The position numbers and the translations under genes were made by a program. A stretch of 47,935 nt of DNA from Frankiales bacterium (GTDB taxonomy: Bacteria; Actinomycetota; Actinomycetes; Mycobacteriales; Jatrophihabitantaceae): the NCBI GenBank assembly GCA_025966315.1, contig JAOPUZ010000054.1:1-47935 (forward strand), written 5' to 3'. Each line of letters begins with the position of its first letter. The stretch's first letter is position 1. This document shows, in pieces, positions 8,078 to 16,806 of this stretch. The notes under the pieces are model-generated. The model made no database searches. It was not told the DNA's origin and saw only the letters and a program-made list of their open reading frames with translations.

Positions 8078-8827
8078 GTGAGCGGGCATTCAAAATGGGC
8101 GACGACCAAGCACAAAAAGGCCGGCATCGACGCCAAGCGCGGCAAGCTCTTCGCCAAGTTGATCAAGAACATCGAGGTCGCGGCGCGGACCGGCGGCGGC
8201 GACCCGGACGGCAACCCGACGCTGTACGACGCCATCCAGAAAGCTCGCAAATCCTCCGTGCCACTCGACAACATCGAGCGCGCGGTCAAGCGCGGTTCGG
8301 GTGCTGAGGCCGGCGGTTCCGACTGGGAAACAATCATGTACGAGGGCTACGGCCCGTCCGGGGTAGCGGTGTTGATCGAGTGCCTGACCGACAATCGCAA
8401 CCGTGCGGCCGGCGAGGTGCGGATCGCCATGACCCGCAACGGCGGCAATATGGCTGACCCGGGTTCGGTGTCGTACCTGTTCAATCGCAAGGGTGTGGTG
8501 ATCGTCCCCAAAGAGAGCCTTTCCGAGGACGACGTCCTGCTCGCCGTGCTGGATGCGGGCGCCGAGGAGGTCAACGACATCGGCGACTCGTTCGAGGTGA
8601 TCAGCGAGGCGACGGACCTCATCCCGGTCCGCACCGCCCTGCAGACGGCTGGCATCGAATACGACTCGGCCGACTCGTCGTTCCTGCCCAGCGTGCAGGT
8701 GCCGCTGGACGAGGACGGCGCGCGGAAGGTTTTCAAGCTCATCGACGCACTCGAGGATTCCGACGACGTGCAGAACGTCTACGCGAACTTCGACGTCTCC
8801 GACGAGATCATGGAAGCTGTCGGCTAG
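8078..8827 (+). CDS. yebC: YebC/PmpR family protein (TACO1-like)
   Basis: A 249-residue member of the YebC/TACO1 family with the invariant start [20 protein letters not shown]. The [20 protein letters not shown] block and an acidic C-terminal half are also typical. Family members have been described as transcription regulators and, more recently, as ribosome-associated factors that help with difficult peptide stretches, so the precise role is open. The GTG start has GTAGGGAG about nine bases before it. The gene follows pdxT and lies before ruvC as in many actinobacteria, here with a minus-strand protease between. Its TAG stop shares CTAG with the stop of that convergent gene. Confidence 0.95.
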   Translation: MSGHSKWATTKHKKAGIDAKRGKLFAKLIKNIEVAARTGGGDPDGNPTLYDAIQKARKSSVPLDNIERAVKRGSGAEAGGSDWETIMYEGYGPSGVAVLIECLTDNRNRAAGEVRIAMTRNGGNMADPGSVSYLFNRKGVVIVPKESLSEDDVLLAVLDAGAEEVNDIGDSFEVISEATDLIPVRTALQTAGIEYDSADSSFLPSVQVPLDEDGARKVFKLIDALEDSDDVQNVYANFDVSDEIMEAVG

Positions 8828-9621
8828 CCCAACTTCTGCCAGAATTGGAACAAGACGCGCCCGGTATACGCGATGTTGTCATTGCCTCCGAGCAGATCGA
8901 ACAGACGGTAGATAGCGTCGAAAAATCGGTTATTCACGCTGTTGATCTGCAGCAACGCGTAAAGAATGATCATGCCCCACGGCTTGAATTGCTCGGCGCC
9001 GCGCTGAACTCCTGGGTCGAGGTACGGCTCGATGACTCCCCAGCCATCCAGGCCCGGGATCGGCAACAGGTTCAAAATCGCCGCCATGAGCTGCAGGAAC
9101 GCGAGGAAGGCGAGGGCGGCCCAGAACACCTGATGGTCATCGCTGGCAGCCGAACGGCCGGCGAAGACGATCAACAGCACGATGGCCGATAGGGCATTCG
9201 TGGCCGGGCCGACTAACGACACGACAGCCCGTTGAAATCTCGTCCGGAATTGATTGGGATGGATGAACACCGCACCGCCGGGCAACCCGATCCCGCCCAG
9301 GGCGATGAACACGATGGGCAGCACGATCGACAGCACCGGGTGGCTGTACTTCAGCGGGTTCAGCGTCAGGTATCCGCGGGCCTCGACCTCGGTGTCGCCA
9401 AACCGCCAAGCCGAAAACGCATGCGCGAATTCGTGCAGGCAGAGCGTAACCACCCAGGCCGCAACCACGAACAGGAAGACCGCGAACCGGGACCCGCGCG
9501 TGACCGAGTTATCGGCGTGCCAGGCCCACCAGCCGCTGCCGATCGCGATGACAACGACGACCAGAAAGATCGGCGACGGACGAACCCGCGCCCGGCTTGG
9601 TCCGGCGTAGGAATAACTCAT
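8824..9621 (-). CDS. Site-2 protease family membrane metalloprotease
   Basis: A 265-residue multi-pass membrane protein with the zinc motif HEFAH (H63, E64, H67) in one helix. The third ligand is D192 in [10 protein letters not shown] in a later helix. Together these are the signature of S2P-family intramembrane zinc proteases of the short YwhC/Rip3-like group, without PDZ or CBS domains. Substrates are unknown. A helix at about 18-35 precedes the catalytic core. The stop overlaps that of yebC by four bases. The gene is divergent from ruvC, with 184 bases between them. Confidence 0.93.
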   Translation of the reverse strand: MSYSYAGPSRARVRPSPIFLVVVVIAIGSGWWAWHADNSVTRGSRFAVFLFVVAAWVVTLCLHEFAHAFSAWRFGDTEVEARGYLTLNPLKYSHPVLSIVLPIVFIALGGIGLPGGAVFIHPNQFRTRFQRAVVSLVGPATNALSAIVLLIVFAGRSAASDDHQVFWAALAFLAFLQLMAAILNLLPIPGLDGWGVIEPYLDPGVQRGAEQFKPWGMIILYALLQINSVNNRFFDAIYRLFDLLGGNDNIAYTGRVLFQFWQKLG

Positions 9622-9677
9622 CGGGTCGGTGGCGCGGTCGTCGGTTGGTGCGTCGTCGCGGGATACGGCATCTGGGC

Positions 9678-9683
9678 AGTCTA
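9678..9683 (-). promoter_or_regulatory. Possible -10 element of the site-2 protease gene
   Basis: On the minus strand this reads TAGACT, the commonest -10 form in this window. It lies about 57 bases before the ATG. No -35 is evident. Confidence 0.3.
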
Positions 9684-9805
9684 TTGAGCGTGGCTGGGCT
9701 CGTACGGCATCGAGACCGCGGTACTGCGTGTCGGTGCACCGTCGGTCCGGGCCGGTTCAATATCCTGTCGAACGTCCATTCGATTAGCGGCGGGAGTTCT
9801 CACCG

Positions 9806-10360
9806 ATGCGCGTGCTCGGCGTGGACCCCGGCTTGACCCGCTGCGGGGTGGGCGTCGTCGAAGGTATTGCCGGCAAACCGCTCACCATGCTGCACGTCGA
9901 GGTGATCCGGACACCGCCCCATCAGGAGCTGTCAGCCCGACTGCTGGCCATCTCGGAGGCTCTCGAACTGGTCGTCGAGCGGTTTCGGCCGGATGCTGTG
10001 GTGGTGGAACGGGTATTTGCTCAGCACAACGTGCGCACCGTGACCGGCACCGCCCAGGCCGCCGGCTTCGCGGCCATCGCGGCGGCTCGCCGGGGGATCC
10101 CGGTCCGGCTGCACACGCCGTCCGAGGTGAAGGCGGCCATCACTGGTTCCGGCACCGCGGACAAGGCGCAGGTCACCGCGATGGTGACCCGCATCCTCAA
10201 GCTGAGCGAAGCCCCGCATCCGGCCGACGCGGCCGATGCGCTGGCGCTGGCGATCTGCCACGTGTGGCGCGGGGCCGCCCAGCAGCGCATCGCCGATGCG
10301 GCCGCGCAGCAACGCGCTAGTCAGCTCGCGACGAATCGGATTCTGGGGGTACGGCGATGA
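9806..10360 (+). CDS. ruvC: Crossover junction endodeoxyribonuclease RuvC
   Basis: RuvC resolves Holliday junctions as a dimer on the RuvAB complex. The 184-residue protein has the catalytic set D7 ([12 protein letters not shown]), E68 ([11 protein letters not shown]), H138 and D141 ([15 protein letters not shown]). GGGAG lies about nine bases before the ATG. It begins a ruvC-ruvA-ruvB operon; ruvA overlaps its stop by ATGA. A TATCCT at 9761-9766 could be the -10 box. Confidence 0.97.
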   Translation: MRVLGVDPGLTRCGVGVVEGIAGKPLTMLHVEVIRTPPHQELSARLLAISEALELVVERFRPDAVVVERVFAQHNVRTVTGTAQAAGFAAIAAARRGIPVRLHTPSEVKAAITGSGTADKAQVTAMVTRILKLSEAPHPADAADALALAICHVWRGAAQQRIADAAAQQRASQLATNRILGVRR

Positions 10361-10974
10361 TCGCCAGCGTGCACGGGGTTGTTGCCGCGGTCAGTCCGGA
10401 CGGAGCAGTGGTCGAGGTCGGCGGCGTCGGGCTTGCCGTGTCCTGCTCGCCCGGCACGCTCGCCCGGCTCCGGGTGGGGGAGCCGGCCCGGCTATCCACC
10501 AGCCTGGTCGTTCGCGAGGACTCACTGACGCTGTATGGCTTCGCCAACGATGATGAGCGCGGTTTGTTCGAATTGCTGCAAACCGCCAACGGAGTCGGAC
10601 CGAAACTGGCTCAGACGATTCTGGGGGTGTTCCCGCCGCGAGAGGTACGTCGGGCCATCGCCAGCAGCGACTACACCACGCTCGTGAAGGTGCCCGGAAT
10701 CGGCCGGAAGGGCGCGGAGAAACTGGTCGTCGAACTGCGCGATCGGATCGGCTCTCTCGACGGCGACGCCGCTACCGGGACGACGACCGGGCTGGCCGGC
10801 ATCACTGCCATCGCCCCGTGGAAGGACCAGGTGTTGCATGCGTTGGCCGGGCTCGGTTTCACCGGGCGCGAGGCGTCCGAGGCGATCGAGACGATAGCGG
10901 ACGAATCCGATCAGCTTCCTGAGGTGTCGGTGATCCTGCGGCGGGCTATCCAGCTGCTCGGGCGTACCCGATGA
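10357..10974 (+). CDS. ruvA: Holliday junction DNA helicase RuvA
   Basis: RuvA binds four-way junctions as a tetramer and loads RuvB. The 205-residue protein shows the N-terminal OB fold ([12 protein letters not shown] to LYGFAND) and two helix-hairpin-helix segments ([18 protein letters not shown] and [18 protein letters not shown]). After a Thr/Gly-rich linker (about 137-148) comes the C-terminal domain III that contacts RuvB ([17 protein letters not shown]). The length is normal. Both junctions, with ruvC (4-bp overlap) and ruvB (7-base gap), suggest one transcript. Confidence 0.97.
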   Translation: MIASVHGVVAAVSPDGAVVEVGGVGLAVSCSPGTLARLRVGEPARLSTSLVVREDSLTLYGFANDDERGLFELLQTANGVGPKLAQTILGVFPPREVRRAIASSDYTTLVKVPGIGRKGAEKLVVELRDRIGSLDGDAATGTTTGLAGITAIAPWKDQVLHALAGLGFTGREASEAIETIADESDQLPEVSVILRRAIQLLGRTR

Positions 10975-10981
10975 GGGCGGC

Positions 10982-12178
10982 ATGACCTCCGGTTTCGGCG
11001 ACACCTCCGGTTTCGGCGACACCTCCGGTTTCGGCGACGCCCGCAGCAACGGAGACACCGGCAGTAACGCTGACACCCGCAGTAACGGAGACCCTGCCGG
11101 TTTCGGTGGCGGCGACGCGTTCGACGTTCAGCCGGCCGCACTCAGCGAAGGCGACCAGATCGTCTCGGCCCTGCCCGCGGTCGATGAGACCGAGGTCGAA
11201 GCGACGCTGCGGCCCAAGCGGCTGGCCGAATTCGTCGGGCAGCCGAAGGTCCGCGAGCAACTACAGGTGGTCCTCGAGAGCGCACTCGGCCGGGATCGCC
11301 CGCCGGATCACATCCTGCTGTCAGGGCCGCCCGGGCTCGGCAAGACCAGCTTGGCGATGATCGTCGCAGCCGAATTGGGTGCGCCCTTCCGGTTGACGTC
11401 CGGCCCGGCCATCGAACGTGCGGGCGACCTCGCAGCGCTACTCACCAGCCTGGCCGAAGGCGAAGTGCTGTTCATCGACGAGATCCACCGCATTGCCCGC
11501 CCGGCCGAAGAACTGCTGTATATGGCGATGGAGGACTTCCGGGTCGACATCATGGTGGGCAAGGGCCCTGGCGCGACCGCGATCCCGCTCGACCTCGCCC
11601 CGTTCACGCTGGTCGGCGCTACGACTCGTTCCGGTCTGCTGACCGGACCGTTGCGGGATCGGTTCGGCTTCACCGCGCATATGGATTTCTATGAACCGGC
11701 CGAATTGGAACTGGTGTTGCGACGTTCCGCCGGCGTGCTCGGTGTCCAGCTAACCGACGAGGGCGCCGTCGAGATCGCCGGCCGGTCCCGGGGCACGCCG
11801 CGCATCGCCAACCGGCTGCTTCGTCGGGTACGGGACTTCGCCGAGGTTCGCGCGGACGGAGTGGTCACCGCCGACGTGGCCCGCGACGCGCTCGCGGTGT
11901 ACGACGTGGACGAACTCGGCCTGGATCGGCTGGACAAGGCTGTGCTGGACGCCTTGGTCCGGCGCTTCGGTGGTGGCCCGGTCGGGGTCAGCACGCTGGC
12001 CGTCGCCGTCGGTGAAGAGATCGAAACCGTGCAGGAAGTCGCCGAGCCCTTTCTGGTGCGAGCCGGCCTGCTGGCCCGCACACCCCGCGGTCGGATCGCC
12101 ACCCCGGCGGCCTGGTTGCACCTCGGATTGATGCCGCCGAAGTCCGGAATTGCCGGCCCCACCCTGTTCGACACCTAG
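10982..12178 (+). CDS. ruvB: Holliday junction branch migration ATPase RuvB with repeat-bearing N-terminal extension
   Basis: RuvB is the AAA+ motor for branch migration. The core is complete: Walker A GPPGLGKT (115-122), Walker B DEIHR (166-170), sensor [18 protein letters not shown] with the arginine finger, and the C-terminal winged helix ending near LGLMPPKSG. Core sequence starts at about residue 75 ([14 protein letters not shown]). Most RuvBs reach this point by about residue 20-25, so some 50 extra residues precede it. These consist of TSGFGD three times, then SNGD/SNAD variants, and are probably disordered. GAGGG lies directly before the ATG at 10982, so the extension appears to be translated. 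Confidence 0.97.
   Translation: MTSGFGDTSGFGDTSGFGDARSNGDTGSNADTRSNGDPAGFGGGDAFDVQPAALSEGDQIVSALPAVDETEVEATLRPKRLAEFVGQPKVREQLQVVLESALGRDRPPDHILLSGPPGLGKTSLAMIVAAELGAPFRLTSGPAIERAGDLAALLTSLAEGEVLFIDEIHRIARPAEELLYMAMEDFRVDIMVGKGPGATAIPLDLAPFTLVGATTRSGLLTGPLRDRFGFTAHMDFYEPAELELVLRRSAGVLGVQLTDEGAVEIAGRSRGTPRIANRLLRRVRDFAEVRADGVVTADVARDALAVYDVDELGLDRLDKAVLDALVRRFGGGPVGVSTLAVAVGEEIETVQEVAEPFLVRAGLLARTPRGRIATPAAWLHLGLMPPKSGIAGPTLFDT
10985..11038 (+). repeat. 18-bp tandem repeat, three copies, coding for TSGFGD
   Basis: The 18-base unit ACCTCCGGTTTCGGCGAC is repeated three times without change. Degenerate units of similar length, which encode SNGDT/SNADT, follow up to about 11095. The period is a multiple of three, so copy number can change without a frameshift. 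The array sits wholly in the 5' end of ruvB. Confidence 0.9.
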
Positions 12179-12181
12179 ACT
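12176..12181 (+). promoter_or_regulatory. Possible -10 element of yajC
   Basis: TAGACT overlaps the ruvB stop codon and would start a transcript about 75 bases before the yajC GTG. The -35 region is not convincing. Confidence 0.35.
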
Positions 12182-12261
12182 GGGTCGCTAACCGCCATCG
12201 GCCGCGTCGACGGCGCAGGTGCGCCCACCCACGTCGAGATGCTGAATTCGAGGACATCGTT

Positions 12262-12639
12262 GTGAAAGAACTGCCCCTGATCTTGCTTGCCCTGGTTTTC
12301 GTCGGGCTGATCATGTTCAACCGTCGCAATGCGCAGCGAAAGACCTCAGCCGAGACGGCCCGTCGGGCCCAGATGCAGCCCGGCACCGAGGTCATGACGA
12401 CCTCCGGGCTGTACGGGACGCTGGTTGCGGTGGACACCGAGGCCGGTACCGCGGTGCTGTCGGTAGCTCCCGGCGTCGAGTTGAAATGGAGCCTCGCGGC
12501 GCTTCGAGATGTACAAGAATTGCCCGGGCAGTACCGTGGTCCGGTGCAGGAAACCGACGAACCGTCCACGGGGCCGGACGGTTCGACTGGTACGGGTAAG
12601 TGGGACGGGCCTGAGGAACCGGGTTCGCCCACGCGCTGA
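12262..12639 (+). CDS. yajC: Preprotein translocase subunit YajC
   Basis: YajC is the small single-span partner of SecDF at the translocon. The 125-residue protein has one N-terminal helix (LPLILLALVFVGLIMF). A basic cytoplasmic stretch and the family block MQPGTEVMTTSGLYGTLVAV follow, with VELKWSLAALRDV next and a hydrophilic Gly/Pro/Glu tail. The GTG at 12262 has GAGGACA about 10 bases before it. Its place before secD and secF confirms the call. Confidence 0.95.
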   Translation: MKELPLILLALVFVGLIMFNRRNAQRKTSAETARRAQMQPGTEVMTTSGLYGTLVAVDTEAGTAVLSVAPGVELKWSLAALRDVQELPGQYRGPVQETDEPSTGPDGSTGTGKWDGPEEPGSPTR

Positions 12640-12770
12640 ACGTCACGGAACCAGCGGTTGCTCACAGTGAAAGCTCATCAGCGTGTCGGTCATACTGTCC
12701 GGCGAGGGCTGAGTGACGAGCACCCGTGGGGGCTACCGCCCGAAACAGTTCGATCGAGGAGAAACTTTCC

Positions 12771-15005
12771 GTGCCACCATCTGCCGGGACGCTGCGGGTA
12801 GGTCGTTACTTCCTGACCCTGCTCGCGCTCTTCGCCGTTCTCTACGCCATCGTCTTCTGGCCTGGCCATTCCAACACCCCGAAGCTCGGCCTCGACCTCG
12901 AGGGCGGCGCCCAGATCGTCATCCAGGCCGATGCCAACGGCAAAACGCCGTCGAAGTCGGCGATGAACCAGGCCCGCGAGATCATCACCAACCGAGTCAA
13001 CGGCCTCGGCGTATCCAACGCCGAGGTTGTCATCCAGGGTGGCAACCAGATCGTCATCTCGGTGCCCGGCAAGCCGAGCGACGAACTGCGGACCGTCACC
13101 CAAGCTGCCCTGCTGCAGTTCCGGCCGTTGCTCGTTGCCGCCACGCCGGTTGCCGCCGCGGCGACCCCGGCCCCCAGCGGCGCGTCGCCGTCAGTCAGCG
13201 GTTCGGCGACCGGAACGGCCAAGAGCACCGCGACCGCGACCGCGTCGGCCAAGGCCTCCGCGAAGGCGTCGGCCAGCACCTCGCCGTCCCCGCAGGGACG
13301 GGTTGTTCCCTTTGCCGCCGGCACCCCGACCCCGACCCCGACCCCGACGGCAAAGGCGACCGCGAAAGCGACCACCAGCCCGACCGCGACAGCGACCGCT
13401 GCTCCGACCGGGACGGCGGCCACGCCGGAAAACTCGATCTTCCAGCCGACTCCGGCCGGCGCCGCACCGGTCGACCAGTGGGCCCGCATCTCGGCCATCG
13501 CCAAGTCGGCCGGTATCACCTTCACGCCGCCCACCTCGGCCACCGCCTATACGGCGCTCGACCAGAATTCCGCCTCGTTGTTGCAGGCGGCCGTCGAGTC
13601 CTGGCCGTGCGACAACAACACCCGCCCGCTCGACACGCTCGACAAGCCGCTCATCACCTGCAGTCAGGACAACACCCAGCACTACTTGCTCGGCCCGGTA
13701 ATCGTGCAGGGCAAGCAAGTGAAATCGGCTTCGGCGATCGCGCCCGGAAGCCAGCAAGGCCAGGTTGGCTGGGTCGTGAGTATCAGCTTGAATTCGGCCG
13801 GCCAATCGGCGTGGGCGAAGTACACCGCGGCCCATAACGAGGAGGTGGCGCCTGGCGACGTCGCCAACCAGGTGGCGAACACCTTGGACAGCAAGGTGAT
13901 CGAGTCGTCCACCATTCAGCAGACGATCACCGGCGACACCCAGATCAGTGGCAATTTCACGCCTCAGACAGCTCAGGACCTGGCCAATGCGCTGAAGTAT
14001 GGCGCGTTGCCGTTGAACTTCGTCACCAAGACAAACACCACCGTGTCCGCCACGCTGGGGACCGATCAGCTCCGGGCCGGTCTGCTCGCCGGTGGCATCG
14101 GTCTCTTCTTGGTGGTGCTCTACTCGCTCCTCTACTATCGGGCGCTCGGACTGGTCACCATTGCGTCGCTGGCCGTCTCGGCTGGTCTGACCTACGGCAT
14201 GTTGGTACTGCTCGGTGCACAGATCGACTTCACGGTGACGCTGGCCGGTATTGCCGGTTTCATCGTCGCGGTGGGTATCACCGCGGACTCGTTCGTGGTG
14301 TTCTTCGAACGAATAAAGGACGAAGTCCACGAGGGCAGATCGGCGCGAGTGGCCATCCCGCGAGCGTGGGAACGGGCCAAGAAGACGATCATTTCGGCCG
14401 ATGTGGTGTCCCTGCTGGCCTCGGTGATCCTGTACTTCTTCGCGGCGGGCGAGGTCAAGGGGTTCGCGTTCACGCTCGGGCTTTCCACCGTCATCGACCT
14501 CGTCGTGGTCTTCCTGTTCACCCACCCGATCGTGGCGCTGTTCTCACGCAGCGCGGCCTTCGGCTCGGCTCGGTTCACCGGCTTGAATCACGTGCGTGAG
14601 GCCGGATTGGTGCCCTCGATGGCCGGCATCCCCGCCGGGGCGGCAACTCGTCCGGCTCGACGGACACGCCGACCGGAGCGACCGCGACCCGCAAAGCCGG
14701 CAACAGAGGATTTCGCAGACGATGACCTCGCGCTGACCGATTCACCGGCAACGCAGGATGCCTACGCCGAGTACGAGGACCCGCTGGTCGACGACGTGCC
14801 CGCCGGTGCGACCACCGACGCGGCTGGCGAGAATGATCGGGTCGATGATCTGCCGGGCTTCGATGAGACCGCTGTCGAAGCTGCCGAAGATTCGTCGCTC
14901 AGGCCGGCGCCGTCCGTGGCCGCGAACGGATCGACTGCGGCCGAACGAGCTGCCGCCCGTCGGGCCAGGGCACGTGCCGCCAACGGTGAAGGGGATTCGA
15001 AGTGA
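12771..15005 (+). CDS. secD: Protein translocase subunit SecD
   Basis: SecD, with SecF, uses the proton gradient to pull exported proteins across the membrane. The 744-residue protein has TM1, then the P1 start KLGLDLEGGAQIVI with NRVNGLGVSNAEV. The C-terminal RND half follows, with VTLAGIAGFIVAVGITADSFVVFFERIKDE. P1 is interrupted at roughly residues 120-220 by an Ala/Thr/Ser/Pro-rich stretch with KASAKASA and PTPTPTPT repeats. A cytoplasmic tail of about 130 acidic then Arg/Ala-rich residues follows the last helix. The GTG at 12771 is chosen because GAGGAGA precedes it by 7-9 bases; a GTG at 12726 would add 15 residues. SecF overlaps by GTGA. Confidence 0.96.
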   Translation: MPPSAGTLRVGRYFLTLLALFAVLYAIVFWPGHSNTPKLGLDLEGGAQIVIQADANGKTPSKSAMNQAREIITNRVNGLGVSNAEVVIQGGNQIVISVPGKPSDELRTVTQAALLQFRPLLVAATPVAAAATPAPSGASPSVSGSATGTAKSTATATASAKASAKASASTSPSPQGRVVPFAAGTPTPTPTPTAKATAKATTSPTATATAAPTGTAATPENSIFQPTPAGAAPVDQWARISAIAKSAGITFTPPTSATAYTALDQNSASLLQAAVESWPCDNNTRPLDTLDKPLITCSQDNTQHYLLGPVIVQGKQVKSASAIAPGSQQGQVGWVVSISLNSAGQSAWAKYTAAHNEEVAPGDVANQVANTLDSKVIESSTIQQTITGDTQISGNFTPQTAQDLANALKYGALPLNFVTKTNTTVSATLGTDQLRAGLLAGGIGLFLVVLYSLLYYRALGLVTIASLAVSAGLTYGMLVLLGAQIDFTVTLAGIAGFIVAVGITADSFVVFFERIKDEVHEGRSARVAIPRAWERAKKTIISADVVSLLASVILYFFAAGEVKGFAFTLGLSTVIDLVVVFLFTHPIVALFSRSAAFGSARFTGLNHVREAGLVPSMAGIPAGAATRPARRTRRPERPRPAKPATEDFADDDLALTDSPATQDAYAEYEDPLVDDVPAGATTDAAGENDRVDDLPGFDETAVEAAEDSSLRPAPSVAANGSTAAERAAARRARARAANGEGDSK

Positions 15006-16126
15006 GCGTCTTCACCAAGCTCTACCGAGGCGAAACGCGCTTCAACTTCATCGGCTCCCGCAAACGCTGGTACGCGGTGTCGCTCGTACTGGTGGTCATC
15101 TGCATCTTGAGCATCGCGCTGCGCGGCTTCAACGTGAGCATCGACTTCAAGGGCGGGACGCAGTTCCAGATCAACAAGGCGGCCGCTGGCATCACGACCA
15201 CGCAGGTCGAGAACGCCTTGGCGGCGGCGGGGGAACCGGCCGACAGCGCCGCGCAAGAGGTCGGATCGGGCTCGACCCGCTCGATCATCATCAAGATGCA
15301 GGAGCTGAACCAGGAGCAGCAGCACGATGTGTCGGTGAAGTTCGCCCAAGAACTGCACATCGACCCGGCCAACATCTCGATCGACTCGGTGTCCTCGAGT
15401 TGGGGCAGCGACGTCACCAAGAAAGCCGTTCAGGGTCTGATTATTTTCCTGATCGCGGTGTTCCTGTACATCACCGTTCGCTACGACTGGAAGATGGCGA
15501 CCGGTGCCCTGGTCGCCCTGCTGCACGACCTGGTCATTGCCGCCGGTATCTACTCCATCGTGGGATTCGAGCTCACGCCGTCCACCGTCGTCGGCCTGCT
15601 GACCATTCTCGGTTTCTCCCTTTACGACACCGTGGTCGTCTTCGACAAGGTCTCGGAGAATACGAGGGACATCCTCGCCACCGCACGAATGTCCTATGCC
15701 GATGCCGCCAACCTCGCGGTCAACCAGACGCTGATGCGCTCGATCAATACCTCGGTGATCTCACTGTTGCCGGTGGCCGGCCTGCTCTTTGTCGGTGCCG
15801 GACTGCTGGGCGTCGGCACGATCAAGGACCTGGCGCTCATCTTGTTCGTCGGCCTCGCGGTGGGTGCGTACTCATCGCTGTTCCTAGCCACGCCCATCGT
15901 GGTCGAGCTGAAGAACCGCGATCCGCAGTACCAGCATCTGGTTCGCCGGGTCGCGGCCCGGCGGGCCAACGCCGCGAAACAGGCGGCCGCCGAACTAGCC
16001 TCCGCCAGTGCTGTTGGCCCGGCCATCGGCGGCGGCAGCGCGGCTGCCCCGGTGCGCGGTACGCCGCGCCCGGCCCCTCGGCCCGGTGCGCGCCGGCCTG
16101 ATCGCAAGCCCCGCAAGCGCACCTGA
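15002..16126 (+). CDS. secF: Protein translocase subunit SecF
   Basis: The partner of SecD, 374 residues with six predicted membrane helices. It shows FNVSIDFKGGTQFQI at the start of its periplasmic part. The RND core follows, with VVGLLTILGFSLYDTVVVFDKVSENTRD and MRSINTSVISLLPV. The C-terminus is a Pro/Arg/Ala-rich cytoplasmic tail ending in basic residues. Its GTG overlaps the secD stop by four bases, so equal production is likely. Its TGA overlaps the apt ATG by one base (TGATG). Confidence 0.97.
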   Translation: MSVFTKLYRGETRFNFIGSRKRWYAVSLVLVVICILSIALRGFNVSIDFKGGTQFQINKAAAGITTTQVENALAAAGEPADSAAQEVGSGSTRSIIIKMQELNQEQQHDVSVKFAQELHIDPANISIDSVSSSWGSDVTKKAVQGLIIFLIAVFLYITVRYDWKMATGALVALLHDLVIAAGIYSIVGFELTPSTVVGLLTILGFSLYDTVVVFDKVSENTRDILATARMSYADAANLAVNQTLMRSINTSVISLLPVAGLLFVGAGLLGVGTIKDLALILFVGLAVGAYSSLFLATPIVVELKNRDPQYQHLVRRVAARRANAAKQAAAELASASAVGPAIGGGSAAAPVRGTPRPAPRPGARRPDRKPRKRT

Positions 16127-16668
16127 TGTCGAGCCCAGATCAGGCGCTGGCCGACGCCATTGCCGGTCGGTTACGCGACGTTCCGGACTTTCCGCTGCCC
16201 GGTGTGATGTTCAAGGACATCGCGCCCTTGATCGCGGATCCGGACGTGTTCGGCGCCTGCATCGACGCGTTGGCCGAACTCCCGGCGGCGCGGGAAGCCG
16301 ATCTGATTGCCGGCGTCGAAGCGCGCGGCTTCGTGGTCGCCGCGGCGTTGGCCCGTGCCGTCCATGCCGGCGTGGTGCCGGTTCGCAAGGCGGGCAAGCT
16401 GCCCCCGCCGACGGTGAGTGCCAGCTACGAACTGGAGTACGGAAGTGCCGAGATCGAGGTGCCCGTCGGCCTGCTCGAGGGGCGCAAGGTGTACCTCGTC
16501 GACGACGTCCTCGCCACCGGGGGCACGCTCAAAGCCACGATCGGGCTGCTCTCGCGAGCGGGCGCTACGGTGACCGGCATTGCCGTACTGGTCGAACTTT
16601 CGTTCCTGGACGGCCGCCAACGCCTAGCCGATACCGGGCTCGATCTGGACGCCCTACTCATCCTCTGA
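16126..16668 (+). CDS. apt: Adenine phosphoribosyltransferase
   Basis: Apt salvages adenine with PRPP to AMP in the cytoplasm. The 180-residue protein has the PRPP-binding loop VYLVDDVLATGGT (122-134), the DFPLPGVMFKDIAPLI N-terminus and the GVEARGFVVAAALA block. It is joined to secF by a one-base overlap. Its position between secF and rel is conserved in actinobacteria, and AMP made here feeds the nucleotide pools that Rel senses and uses. Confidence 0.97.
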   Translation: MSSPDQALADAIAGRLRDVPDFPLPGVMFKDIAPLIADPDVFGACIDALAELPAAREADLIAGVEARGFVVAAALARAVHAGVVPVRKAGKLPPPTVSASYELEYGSAEIEVPVGLLEGRKVYLVDDVLATGGTLKATIGLLSRAGATVTGIAVLVELSFLDGRQRLADTGLDLDALLIL

Positions 16669-16758
16669 CGTCGCCACCGGCGATCGGCTGAGGCGACGGG
16701 TCGAGCTCGGCACATCACGTGTCGCGGGAGTCACCGGACAGTAACTTCCGCTGGCCCC

Positions 16759-16764
16759 TAGACT
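16759..16764 (+). promoter_or_regulatory. Probable -10 element of rel
   Basis: TAGACT matches TANNNT. CGGACA at 16735-16740, 18 bases upstream, is a partial -35 match. The leader to the CTG start would be about 36 bases and includes the GGGAGGA ribosome site. Confidence 0.5.
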
Positions 16765-16806
16765 GGTGATCACAAAAGGTTTTCGGTACCGCGCCGGGAG
16801 GATCCC

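Noticed and set aside
13191-14525. Long minus-strand open frame (444 codons) opposite secD
   Set aside because: It is antisense to the conserved SecD domains, has no ribosome site or known motif and reflects high-GC codon bias.
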